Part shown: piece after piece, positions 55,475 through 64,000 of the stretch | Numbering within the stretch: the first letter of the stretch is position 1 | Layout: every line of letters starts with the position of its first letter | Assembly: GCA_038248955.1 (NCBI GenBank) | Contig: JBBRWW010000002.1 | Span: forward strand, 1 to 64,000 | Length of the DNA: 64,000 bases | Source: Lysobacter_K sp038248955 | GTDB taxonomy: Bacteria > Pseudomonadota > Gammaproteobacteria > Xanthomonadales > Xanthomonadaceae | Reading direction: 5' to 3' | The notes under the pieces: generated by a model | Seen by the model: the letters and a program-made list of their open reading frames with translations, nothing else | Databases searched by the model: none | Told to the model about the DNA's origin: nothing | Made by a program: the position numbers and the translations under genes

Positions 55475-56725
55475 ATGAACAACTCCTTGGATGATTCTCG
55501 GACCCCGGCGATCGTGCTGGGCAGTGGGTACACCGCGCTCGGTGCGCTGCGATGCCTGGTGGCGGCCGGTATTCCGGCCTATGTAGCCTGCCCAGCGGGG
55601 GATCCGGTGACCCGCTCGCGCTGGTACCGCCCAACGCCGGGTGCGACCCGCTGGAACGGCAGCCTCGGTCCGCGTGGCCAGGCCATCCTGCGCGCCATGC
55701 CGCTGTCGAATGCCGTCCTGATCCCGTGTGGCGACGATGCTGCGTTGTGGCTGGCGGAAATCGCAGGGGGCGAACTGTCTCACCGTTTCCGGGTGAGTTC
55801 GAGTTCCGCGGAGACGCTGCAGATCCTGCAGGACAAATCCCGGTTCGGCGCGTTCCTGGCGCATCACCGCCTGCCACACCCGCGTACCTATCCGATCGCC
55901 ACCTTGGATGATGTCGCGGCGATCCCCTTCGCCGAACTCGACCGGGTCTTCATCAAGCCCGCCGACTCCCAGTCGTTCAGCCGGATCCTCGGCACCAAAG
56001 GCATCTGGGCGACCACCCGGGAGGAGTTCGAAACGATCTGGCGCCGGCTCGATGCCGGAGGCTACAAGGTCATCGCCCAGGAATACGTGCCCGGCTCCTC
56101 GGCGGACCACTACTTCGTCGACGGTTTCCGCGACCGGACTGGCGCCTTGGCCGGCCTGTTCGCACGCAAGCGGTCTCGGCTGTACCCGGCGGACTTTGGC
56201 AACAGTTCGTATTGCCACAGCATTGCATTGGCCGAAGTCAGTGGGGCGGTGGACTGCGTGACTGCGTTGCTGGCCACGCTCCACTACCGGGGCATTTTCA
56301 GCGCCGAGTTCAAACGCGATTCTAGGGACGGAACGCTGCGCTTGCTGGAGGTCAATACCCGCGCGTGGTGGTATGTCGAGTTCGCCGCGCGTTGCGGCGT
56401 CAACGTGTGCGCGATGGCCTTTGAGGATGCGCTGGGTCGGCCGCCGGAAACGTCGTCGCGGGACTACCGGCCCGGCGTCGGCTGCTTGAACCTGCTTCAG
56501 GACATGAAGGCTGTCCGATCGCTTCCACGGGCAACGCGACCGTCGCTGTGGCAGGTGCTGCGGCAGTGGGCCGGCGCGTATTGCCATGTGTTCAGGTGGT
56601 CGGACCCATGGCCATCGCTGACGATCGTGTGGTCGATGGCCTGGCAGAAGCTTCGGCGATCGGCAGTGCGTGGCACCGCGCTGGCCAGCAGTCGCAGTGA
56701 CGCCAAGCGCGCGCGCAACACGTAG
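55475..56725 (+). CDS. ATP-grasp domain protein of unknown substrate
   Basis: 416-residue protein with an ATP-grasp fold, which ligates a carboxylate to an amine or thiol by way of an acyl phosphate. Seen: an N-terminal Rossmann-like part (AIVLGSGYTALGALRCLVAA), VFIKPADSQSFSRILGTKGI (ATP-binding Lys), KVIAQEYVPGSSADHYFVDG, IFSAEFKRDSRDGTLRLLEV and NTRAWWYVEFAARCGVNVCA (Mg-binding Asn). It resembles the carbamoyl-phosphate-synthase-like ATP-grasp proteins of bacterial polysaccharide or peptide modification. A substrate cannot be named. The open frame begins at 55118; ATG 55475 fits the N-terminal fold. No partner gene is on the same strand within 2 kb. Confidence 0.75.
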   Translation: MNNSLDDSRTPAIVLGSGYTALGALRCLVAAGIPAYVACPAGDPVTRSRWYRPTPGATRWNGSLGPRGQAILRAMPLSNAVLIPCGDDAALWLAEIAGGELSHRFRVSSSSAETLQILQDKSRFGAFLAHHRLPHPRTYPIATLDDVAAIPFAELDRVFIKPADSQSFSRILGTKGIWATTREEFETIWRRLDAGGYKVIAQEYVPGSSADHYFVDGFRDRTGALAGLFARKRSRLYPADFGNSSYCHSIALAEVSGAVDCVTALLATLHYRGIFSAEFKRDSRDGTLRLLEVNTRAWWYVEFAARCGVNVCAMAFEDALGRPPETSSRDYRPGVGCLNLLQDMKAVRSLPRATRPSLWQVLRQWAGAYCHVFRWSDPWPSLTIVWSMAWQKLRRSAVRGTALASSRSDAKRARNT

Positions 56726-56873
56726 CGAATGGCCGGCACGCTGGCGCGCCAGCACGTCCTGCCGGGATCGTGCCGGTCGACAGGAAGCGTCCCGGGCTCC
56801 CTTCCGGGTTGGGCATACGCCGCTGCCCTACGACCGCTGCTTTGCGTGTGCCGACCACTGCACGGCCATGAAA

Positions 56874-56900
56874 GAAAACGGCGACCCGAAGGCCGCCGTT
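56874..56900 (-). terminator. Rho-independent terminator of hppA
   Basis: Minus-strand stem AACGGCG / CGCCGTT with a 10-base loop containing TTCGGG, followed by TTTTC (complement of 56874-56878). It begins 28 bases after the hppA stop. Confidence 0.75.
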
Positions 56901-56927
56901 GCTGGTGGTAACCAGAGCGCTGGTGGA

Positions 56928-59006
56928 TCAGCCCAGCAGCGGCACCAGCAGCAGCGCCACGATGTTGATGATCTTGATCAACGGGTTGATCGCCGGGCCG
57001 GCGGTGTCCTTGTATGGATCGCCGACGGTATCGCCGGTGACCGCGGCCTTGTGCGCCTCGGAGCCCTTGCCGCCGTGATGGCCGTCCTCGATGTATTTCT
57101 TGGCGTTGTCCCACGCACCGCCGCCGGTGGTCATCGAGATCGCCACGAACAGCCCGGTGACGATCGTGCCGATCAGCAGGCCGCCGAGCGCCTTCGGCCC
57201 GAGCAGCAGGCCGACCACCACCGGTACCGCGACGGGCAGCAGCGACGGGATCACCATTTCCCTGATCGCCGACTTGGTCAGCATGTCGACCGCGCGCGAG
57301 TAGTCGGGCTTGGCGGTGCCGGCCATGATCCCGGGGATTTCACGGAACTGGCGGCGCACTTCCTCGACCACCGCGCCGGCGGCGCGCCCGACCGCCTCCA
57401 TCGCCATCGCCCCGAACAGATACGGGATCAGGCCGCCGATCAGCAGGCCGATGATCACCATGTGGTCGGACAGGTCGAAGCGCAGCGCCTCGTAGGCAAT
57501 GCCGGTCGCCGCCGCCTTGGCCTCGCCCACGGTGTTGAGGTTGTGGGTGTAGTCGGCAAACAGCACCAGCGCCGCGAGCGCGGCCGAGCCGATCGCATAG
57601 CCCTTGGTCACCGCCTTGGTGGTGTTGCCGACCGCGTCCAGCGGATCGGTCACCGCGCGCACCTCCGGCGGCAGTTCCGCCATCTCGGCGATGCCGCCAG
57701 CGTTGTCGGTGATCGGGCCATAGGCGTCGAGCGCGACGATCATGCCGGCCATCGACAGCATCGCCGTGGCGGCGATCGCGATGCCGTACAGGCCGCCATG
57801 CAGGTGGGCGAAGTAGATTGCCAGGCACACCGCGATCACCGGCCACGCGGTCGACTTCATCGAGATGCCGAGCCCGGCGATGATGTTGGTGCCGTGCCCG
57901 GTGGTGGATGCCGCGGCGATGTGCTGCACCGGCTTGAACTGGGTGCCGGTGTAGTACTCGGTGATCCAGACGATCACGCCGGTCAATACCAGCCCGATCA
58001 GTCCGCACACGAACAGGTTGACCGCGCTGATCGACACGCTGCCGTCGAGCGCCGTCAATCCGGCCGGGAACAGCGCCGTGGTGACGAACCAGAACGCCAC
58101 CGCCGACAGCACTGCCGACACGATCACGCCCTTGTACAGCGCGCCCATGATCGAGCCGCCTTCCTTCACCTTGACGAAGAACGCGCCAACGATCGAGGCG
58201 ATGATCGACACGCCGCCCAGCACCAGCGGATAGAGCACCGCGTTCGTGTCGGCGGCGAACATCAGTCCGCCCAGCAGCATCGTGGCGATGATCGTGACCG
58301 CGTAGGTCTCGAACAGGTCGGCGGCCATGCCGGCGCAGTCGCCGACGTTGTCGCCGACGTTGTCGGCGATCACCGCCGGGTTGCGCGGGTCGTCCTCGGG
58401 GATGCCGGCCTCGACCTTGCCGACCAGGTCGGCACCGACGTCCGCGCCCTTGGTGAAGATGCCGCCGCCCAGGCGCGCGAAGATCGAGATCAGCGAGGCG
58501 CCGAACGCGAGCCCGACCAATGCGTGCAGCGCCGGTTCGCCGCTGATGCCCATGCGCCCCAGTACCAGCCAATAGCCGGCGACGCCGAGCAGGCCCAGGC
58601 CCACCACCAGCATCCCGGTGATCGCGCCGCCGCGGAAGGCGATGTCCATCGCCGGGCCGATGCCGCGTCGCGCCGCCTCGGCGGTGCGCACGTTGGCGCG
58701 CACCGAGACGTTCATGCCGATGTAGCCGGCCGCGCCCGACAGCACCGCGCCGATCAGGAAACCGATCGCGGTGGGCCAGTTGAGGAAGATGCCGATCAGC
58801 ACGAACAACGCGACGCCGGCGATCGCGATCGTGGTGTATTGGCGGTTGAGGTAGGCGCGGGCGCCTTCCTGGATCGCGCCGGCGATCTCCTGCATGCGGG
58901 CGTTGCCGGCGGGCTGCGCGCTGATCCAGCGCGCGGAGATGATCCCGTAAAGGATCGCGATGGCGGCGCACCCGAGCGCCAGATACAAACCGTAAAGCTC
59001 CAGCAT
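56928..59006 (-). CDS. hppA: Membrane-bound pyrophosphatase HppA (K+-independent type)
   Basis: 692-residue pump that hydrolyses PPi and moves H+ (possibly Na+) across the inner membrane. It has about sixteen hydrophobic helices. Seen: GIFTKGADVGADLVGKVEAG and IPEDDPRNPAVIADNVGDNV then GDCAGMAADLFETYAVT (PPi and Mg site), and GPITDNAGGIAEMAELP. The stretch GNTTKAVTKG carries Lys and Thr where K+-dependent enzymes have Ala and Gly, the accepted marker of the K+-independent class. It reads away from a small secreted protein gene and ends at its own terminator. Together with ppa and pfp nearby it points to PPi as an energy currency. Confidence 0.96.
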   Translation of the reverse strand: MLELYGLYLALGCAAIAILYGIISARWISAQPAGNARMQEIAGAIQEGARAYLNRQYTTIAIAGVALFVLIGIFLNWPTAIGFLIGAVLSGAAGYIGMNVSVRANVRTAEAARRGIGPAMDIAFRGGAITGMLVVGLGLLGVAGYWLVLGRMGISGEPALHALVGLAFGASLISIFARLGGGIFTKGADVGADLVGKVEAGIPEDDPRNPAVIADNVGDNVGDCAGMAADLFETYAVTIIATMLLGGLMFAADTNAVLYPLVLGGVSIIASIVGAFFVKVKEGGSIMGALYKGVIVSAVLSAVAFWFVTTALFPAGLTALDGSVSISAVNLFVCGLIGLVLTGVIVWITEYYTGTQFKPVQHIAAASTTGHGTNIIAGLGISMKSTAWPVIAVCLAIYFAHLHGGLYGIAIAATAMLSMAGMIVALDAYGPITDNAGGIAEMAELPPEVRAVTDPLDAVGNTTKAVTKGYAIGSAALAALVLFADYTHNLNTVGEAKAAATGIAYEALRFDLSDHMVIIGLLIGGLIPYLFGAMAMEAVGRAAGAVVEEVRRQFREIPGIMAGTAKPDYSRAVDMLTKSAIREMVIPSLLPVAVPVVVGLLLGPKALGGLLIGTIVTGLFVAISMTTGGGAWDNAKKYIEDGHHGGKGSEAHKAAVTGDTVGDPYKDTAGPAINPLIKIINIVALLLVPLLG

Positions 59007-59260
59007 GAAACCCTCCCCAGAGTGGAAACATCACAGGAAAAACGATTGAGCACCTTGTCCAGCTGTCTTGATTCTTGTGTCGCTGGTTCCGCGTTGCCGG
59101 CCTGGCCGGTGTGGTAGTGGATGGCTGCGGCATCGGCTCAGGTCCGCGACGGCAACCGCCCGACTATGGCACACGGCCCCGGGGCGTGGAACCTCGTGAA
59201 ACCAGGGTTCAGGCCGCGCGTGCGAGCCTGCGGCCCGAGTTCCGTTCGATGGAGTCCCCC

Positions 59261-59779
59261 ATGCGTCTCGTCCTGGCCTTGCTTGCCGCCCTCTCCTTGC
59301 CCGCGCTCGCGGTTGCCTCGCAATCCGAAAGCCCGAAGCCCGAAATCACCCGCGCCGACATCAAACCGCAGGCCGTCGGCGCCGCGCACACGCTGCGCAC
59401 GATCCCGGAGGCCTGCGCCCGCATTGAAGGCGTGTTCACCGGTGAGGCGACGCAGCCGTACAAGTTCGCGGTGGTGCGTACCAGTCCGAACTGCCAGCCG
59501 CGGGCGCGTTTCGTCGATGCCGCCAAGGCCAAGCCCTCGGAAAAAACGGGCTGGAAGTTCAATGACCTGATCCGCGTTGCCAACGCGAGTTGCGGCACGC
59601 AGCTGGCTGTCGTGCGGGTGTGGCGCAAGCCGGTCGCCGTGGCGCCGCCGAAGCTCGATGGCCAGGGCCAATCGCGCATCTACCTGGACGAACAGCGCAA
59701 GCTCGCCGCCGCCAAGCAGCTTGCCTCGGTGCCGATGTTCGCGGCGGAGATGAGCGTCGAGGGCCTGGCCTGCAAGTGA
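59261..59779 (+). CDS. Secreted hypothetical protein with two cysteine pairs
   Basis: 172-residue protein of unknown family with a clear signal peptide (MRLVLALLAALSLPALAVAS), cleaved near residue 20. The mature part is about 150 residues, with four Cys (EACARI, PNCQP, ASCGTQ and GLACK at the C-terminus) that could form two disulfides, several Lys/Arg/Pro tracts (VRVWRKPVAVAPPKLDG), and no known domain. ATG 59261 has GGAG 6 bases before it; the ATG at 59249 is also possible. It lies between hppA and pfp, both on the other strand, and ends before a bidirectional terminator. Its role is unknown. Confidence 0.7.
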   Translation: MRLVLALLAALSLPALAVASQSESPKPEITRADIKPQAVGAAHTLRTIPEACARIEGVFTGEATQPYKFAVVRTSPNCQPRARFVDAAKAKPSEKTGWKFNDLIRVANASCGTQLAVVRVWRKPVAVAPPKLDGQGQSRIYLDEQRKLAAAKQLASVPMFAAEMSVEGLACK

Positions 59780-59814
59780 CTCGCCGGCACGCCCGGGATA
59801 CGTCGATCCCTTGC

Positions 59815-59847
59815 TGAAAAAAAGAAGGCCGCGTGAGCGGCCTTCTT
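59815..59847. terminator. Bidirectional terminator between the secreted-protein gene and pfp
   Basis: Perfect 11-bp stem AAGAAGGCCGC / GCGGCCTTCTT with a GTGA loop. On the minus strand it continues into TTTTTTT (complement of 59816-59823), strongly terminating pfp; on the plus strand only CTTGTT follows, a weaker site for the secreted-protein gene. Confidence 0.85.
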
Positions 59848-59949
59848 GTTGGTCCGTGACAGGACTGATGTGGCAACCGACAGCCCTTGTGTCGCCGAGC
59901 GTGGCGGCGCCCCCGACGCCTATTCGCCGGTGCGAACGCGCTGCCCGCG

Positions 59950-61206
59950 TCAGCCGTCGAATGCAGTCAGCTTCCTCTTCACCGCGACATTCTTCAGCGT
60001 CACGTACCTGGGCAGGCCGTCGCGCCCGTACGGCGGCGGCGACTCGCCGCGGATCAGTGGTTCCAGGTACTTGCGCGCCGCCGGCGTGATGCCGTAGCCG
60101 TCCCGGCGGATGAAACCGGCGGGCATCTTCTTCTCGTGGTTGGCGACCTTGGACAGCGGCGCGGCCTCGATCTTCCAGCGGTAGGGCGCGTCGGAGGTGC
60201 GCACAATCACCGGCATCACCGCGTTCATGCCCTTGAGTGCGAACTCCACCGCTTTCCTGCCGACCGCCTGGGCCTGGTCGAGATCGGTCTTCGACGCCAG
60301 GTGTCGCGCAGAGCGCTGCAGGTAATCGGGCAGCGTCCAGTGCACCTTGTAACCGAGTACGTCCTTGACCCGGCCGGCGAGGTGCGAGGCGACGCCGCCG
60401 AGCTGGGTGTGCCCGAACGAATCCTTGCCGCCGCCGGCATCGGCGACGAAGCGGCCGTCGGCCGTCTGGATGCCCTCGCTGGCGACGACCACGCAGTAAC
60501 CGACGCGCGCGACCGTGGCCTTCACCCTGGCGAAGAAGTCGGCTTCATCGAACGGCCGCTCCGGGAACAGGATCAGGTGCGGGGCGTCGTCGAGGCCCGC
60601 GCCGGCCAGACCCGCCGCGGCCGCGAGCCAGCCGGCATGGCGGCCCATCGCCTCGTACACGAACACCTTGGTGGAGGTGTCGGCCATCGCCGCGACGTCG
60701 AGTGCGGCCTCGCGCACCGACACCGCGGTGTACTTGGCCGCCGAACCGAAGCCGGGGCTGCAGTCGGTGACCGCGAGGTCGTTGTCGACCGTCTTGGGCA
60801 CGCCGATGCAGGTCAGCGGGTAGTCGAATTCGCGGGCAAGCTGCGAGACCTTGAGCGCGGTGTCGGCCGAATCGTTGCCGCCGTTGTAGAGGAACCAGCG
60901 CACGTCGTGGGCCTTGAGCACGGCGAGCAGCCGCTGGTATTTCTCCCGGTCGGCGTCCAGCGACTTGAGCTTGACCCGGCAGGAACCAAACGCCCCGCCC
61001 GGGGTGTGGGCGAGCGCACGGATCGCCGCGGCAGACTCCTTGCTGGTGTCGATCAGGTCTTCGCGCAGCGCGCCGAGAATGCCGTTGCGGGCGGCCAGGA
61101 CCTTCACCTTCTTGGCGCGGGCGGCCTCGATGACGGCGGCGGCGGTGGCGTTGATGACGGCGGTGACGCCGCCCGACTGGGCGTAAAGCAGGGTGCCGGA
61201 GGCCAT
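59950..61206 (-). CDS. pfp: Pyrophosphate-dependent 6-phosphofructokinase
   Basis: 418-residue phosphofructokinase using PPi rather than ATP, so the step is reversible. Both diagnostic positions are PPi-type: Asp112 in YNGGNDSADT (Gly in ATP enzymes) and Lys138 in GVPKTVDND (Gly in ATP enzymes). Also seen: YAQSGGVTAVINATAAAVIE, SPGFGSAAKYTAVSVREAAL, EAMGRHAGWLAAAAGLAG and VASEGIQTADGRF. The frame is open far upstream, but ATG 61206 fits the family start. A strong terminator follows. It stands 0.9 kb from hppA and next to adk, divergent. Confidence 0.94.
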   Translation of the reverse strand: MASGTLLYAQSGGVTAVINATAAAVIEAARAKKVKVLAARNGILGALREDLIDTSKESAAAIRALAHTPGGAFGSCRVKLKSLDADREKYQRLLAVLKAHDVRWFLYNGGNDSADTALKVSQLAREFDYPLTCIGVPKTVDNDLAVTDCSPGFGSAAKYTAVSVREAALDVAAMADTSTKVFVYEAMGRHAGWLAAAAGLAGAGLDDAPHLILFPERPFDEADFFARVKATVARVGYCVVVASEGIQTADGRFVADAGGGKDSFGHTQLGGVASHLAGRVKDVLGYKVHWTLPDYLQRSARHLASKTDLDQAQAVGRKAVEFALKGMNAVMPVIVRTSDAPYRWKIEAAPLSKVANHEKKMPAGFIRRDGYGITPAARKYLEPLIRGESPPPYGRDGLPRYVTLKNVAVKRKLTAFDG

Positions 61207-61332
61207 GTGCGTTCCAGGGTTGCGGCCGGTATGCGGTAAACTTCGCGCATTGTTTACCCGGCACGGTGGGCGGTGGCCGCATTGTAGCGTCGCCTCGCGC
61301 GCCGGGTTCTTAAGTCTTCGGGAGTCATGTAA

Positions 61333-61911
61333 ATGCGATTGGTACTTCTTGGCGCCCCGGGCTCCGGCAAGGGCACGCAGGCCACGCGACTCAAGGACCA
61401 CCTGCAGGTGCCGCACATCTCCACCGGCGACCTGCTGCGCGCCGAAGTCGCCGCCGGCAGCCCGCTCGGACTGGCGGCCAAGGCGGTCATGGACGTCGGC
61501 AACCTGGTCAGCGACGAGATCCTGCTCGGCATGCTCGAGGAGCGCCTCGCGCGCCCGGACGCCGCGCACGGTTTCATCCTCGACGGCTATCCGCGCAACC
61601 TCGCGCAGGCGGCGGCGCTGGATCGGTTGCTGGCCCGCATCGGCCAGCCGATGGGTTTCGCCGTGCAGCTGGACGTGCCGACCGAATTGCTGGTCGAGCG
61701 CATCGCCGGCCGCGCACAGGCCGAGGGCCGCGCCGACGACAGCCCGGAATCGGTGCGCAACCGCCTGTCCATCTATAACGGCCAGACCGCGCCGGTGATC
61801 GACTTCTATCGCCAGCACGGCCAGTTGACGGTGGTCGATGGCGTCGGCTCGCTCGATGAGGTCTTCACCCGGATCGTCGAGACACTGGCGCGGGTTCCCG
61901 ACGTCGGTTGA
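61333..61911 (+). CDS. adk: Adenylate kinase, short-lid form
   Basis: 192-residue enzyme interconverting ATP + AMP and 2 ADP. Seen: the P-loop LGAPGSGKGTQA (residues 6-17), HISTGDLLRAEVAAGSPLG, FILDGYPRNLAQAAALDRLL, and DDSPESVRNRLSIYNGQTAP. The LID domain is replaced by a short loop (RAQAEGRADD), as in other xanthomonads and eukaryotic cytosolic forms; there are no zinc-binding cysteines. The start has only weak ribosome-binding-site support. It is divergent from pfp with 126 bases between. Confidence 0.95.
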   Translation: MRLVLLGAPGSGKGTQATRLKDHLQVPHISTGDLLRAEVAAGSPLGLAAKAVMDVGNLVSDEILLGMLEERLARPDAAHGFILDGYPRNLAQAAALDRLLARIGQPMGFAVQLDVPTELLVERIAGRAQAEGRADDSPESVRNRLSIYNGQTAPVIDFYRQHGQLTVVDGVGSLDEVFTRIVETLARVPDVG

Positions 61912-61924
61912 ACGGATGGGCCGG

Positions 61925-61943
61925 GGCACCCCGCCGGGGTGCC
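61925..61943 (+). terminator. Hairpin after adk
   Basis: Perfect 8-bp stem GGCACCCC / GGGGTGCC with a 3-base loop, with further pairing CGGAT / ATCCG outside. It lies 13 bases after the adk stop but has no T tract, so it may be a weak terminator, attenuator or RNA-stabilising hairpin before mpl. Confidence 0.45.
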
Positions 61944-62009
61944 GATCCGCGCCCGCGGCGGTGAAGCGATCGCGGCCATGGCCGCCCCTACCCAACGGAA
62001 CCCAAGATC

Positions 62010-63446
<1,437 letters not shown>

Positions 63447-63466
63447 TCGCGGGTAGATTGGCGGCC

Positions 63467-64000
63467 ATGGCCACCCAAACGCCACCCGTCGAATCGCCGC
63501 CGGTCGATTCACTGAGTATCTTCCCGCTGCACACGGTGCTGGTGCCCGGCGCGTCGCTGGGGCTGCGGGTGTTCGAGCCGCGTTACCTCGACCTGGTCCG
63601 CGAGTGCGGCCGCAACAGCGTCGGGTTCGGCGTCTGCCTGATTCTCGATGGCGCCGAGGCGGGTGCGCCGGCGACGGCCGCGGTGGTCGGGACCGAAGCC
63701 GTGATCGAGGATTTCGGCAGCGATTCCACCGGCGTGCTGACGCTTCAGGTGCGTGGCGCGCGGCGGTTCCGGGTGCAGCGGATGCGGGTGCGCGACAACG
63801 GTCGCCAGGTCGCGGACGTCCGCTGGTGCGACGCCGAACCGGTGCAGCGGCTGCAGCCCGAGCACGGCCTGCTGGCGTTGCTGCTGCAAAGCCTGATCGA
63901 CCGCTTCGGTGGTGAACACACGAGGGCGCCGAGCGCGTTGCTCGACGATGCCCGTTGGGTGTCGTGGCGACTGGCCGAACTGCTGCCGCTGGAAGACGAG
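63467..64000 (+). CDS. LON substrate-binding domain protein, 3' end outside window
   Basis: First 178 codons of a protein with the Lon N-terminal (substrate-binding) domain but, so far, no ATPase. Seen: LSIFPLHTVLVPGASLGLRV, FEPRYLDLVRECGRNSVGFG, and VRGARRFRVQRMRVRDNGRQ, typical of stand-alone LON domain proteins of about 195 residues. ATG 63467 lies 20 bases after mpl, so it likely belongs to the same transcript. The end is cut by the window, with no stop to base 64000. Function unknown. Confidence 0.88.
   Translation, partial: MATQTPPVESPPVDSLSIFPLHTVLVPGASLGLRVFEPRYLDLVRECGRNSVGFGVCLILDGAEAGAPATAAVVGTEAVIEDFGSDSTGVLTLQVRGARRFRVQRMRVRDNGRQVADVRWCDAEPVQRLQPEHGLLALLLQSLIDRFGGEHTRAPSALLDDARWVSWRLAELLPLEDE

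Noticed and set aside
56670..59117. 815-codon plus-strand frame opposite hppA
   Set aside because: Antisense shadow; hppA on the minus strand has all family motifs, and this frame has none.

Overview
The window looks like chromosome from a high-GC gammaproteobacterium of the Xanthomonadaceae/Lysobacteraceae (Lysobacter/Luteimonas-like). This is inferred from protein character (pyrophosphate-type phosphofructokinase, adenylate kinase with a short lid, AmpE-like protein, ELM1-family protein) and from gene order (groESL near cutA-dsbD-tlpA-aroQ-accBC-prmA-fis-purHD). No database search was possible. GC content is judged by eye.

Bases 1-5263 are an accessory stretch with visibly lower GC and different codon use: a truncated aldo/keto reductase, an aldehyde (succinate-semialdehyde type) dehydrogenase, a peroxiredoxin-like protein, a decayed IS30-family transposase, an SDR oxidoreductase and a decayed metallophosphoesterase. 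It stops at the 3' end of a tRNA-Met gene, the usual geometry of an island inserted at a tRNA.

From 5.4 to 11 kb there is a core block: rppH, a Fur-box-preceded bfd and bfr, a DUF4126 membrane protein, a DUF6776-like protein, erpA-nudC (4-nt overlap) and an ampE-like gene. From 24.8 down to 11 kb one long minus-strand run carries cutA, dsbD (with a duplicated N-terminal domain), a tlpA-like gene, aroQ, accB, accC, prmA, a zinc-ribbon DUF3426 gene, fis, purH, a possible 52-residue small ORF, purD and an MFS/acyltransferase fusion. An XRE regulator with a tetranucleotide repeat in its leader and a strong sigma-32 promoter precede groESL (26-28 kb). Two orphan terminators, before and after groESL, hint at small RNAs.

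From 28.8 to 42.5 kb lie glnE, an ELM1-family gene, a nitroreductase, yceI, pirin, a small zinc protein and an envelope block (GT4 glycosyltransferase, O-antigen ligase-like protein, LpxL-like acyltransferase, waaA), then tolC and a pcm-like methyltransferase. A TetR regulator divergent from a two-gene RND pump follows, with a nested palindrome between them. Then come thrC-thrB and a TPP riboswitch controlling thiC.

The last part (52.8-64 kb) holds the least ordinary content. A 2-oxoglutarate hydroxylase-like gene is translationally coupled to a sulfotransferase gene. It is followed by four 16-bp tandem repeats at the ppa stop codon and an orphan ATP-grasp gene. Three pyrophosphate enzymes (soluble Ppa, K+-independent-type membrane HppA, PPi-dependent phosphofructokinase) sit within 6.5 kb, followed by adk, mpl and a LON-domain gene cut by the window end. 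No CRISPR array, intact prophage or intact transposon was seen.
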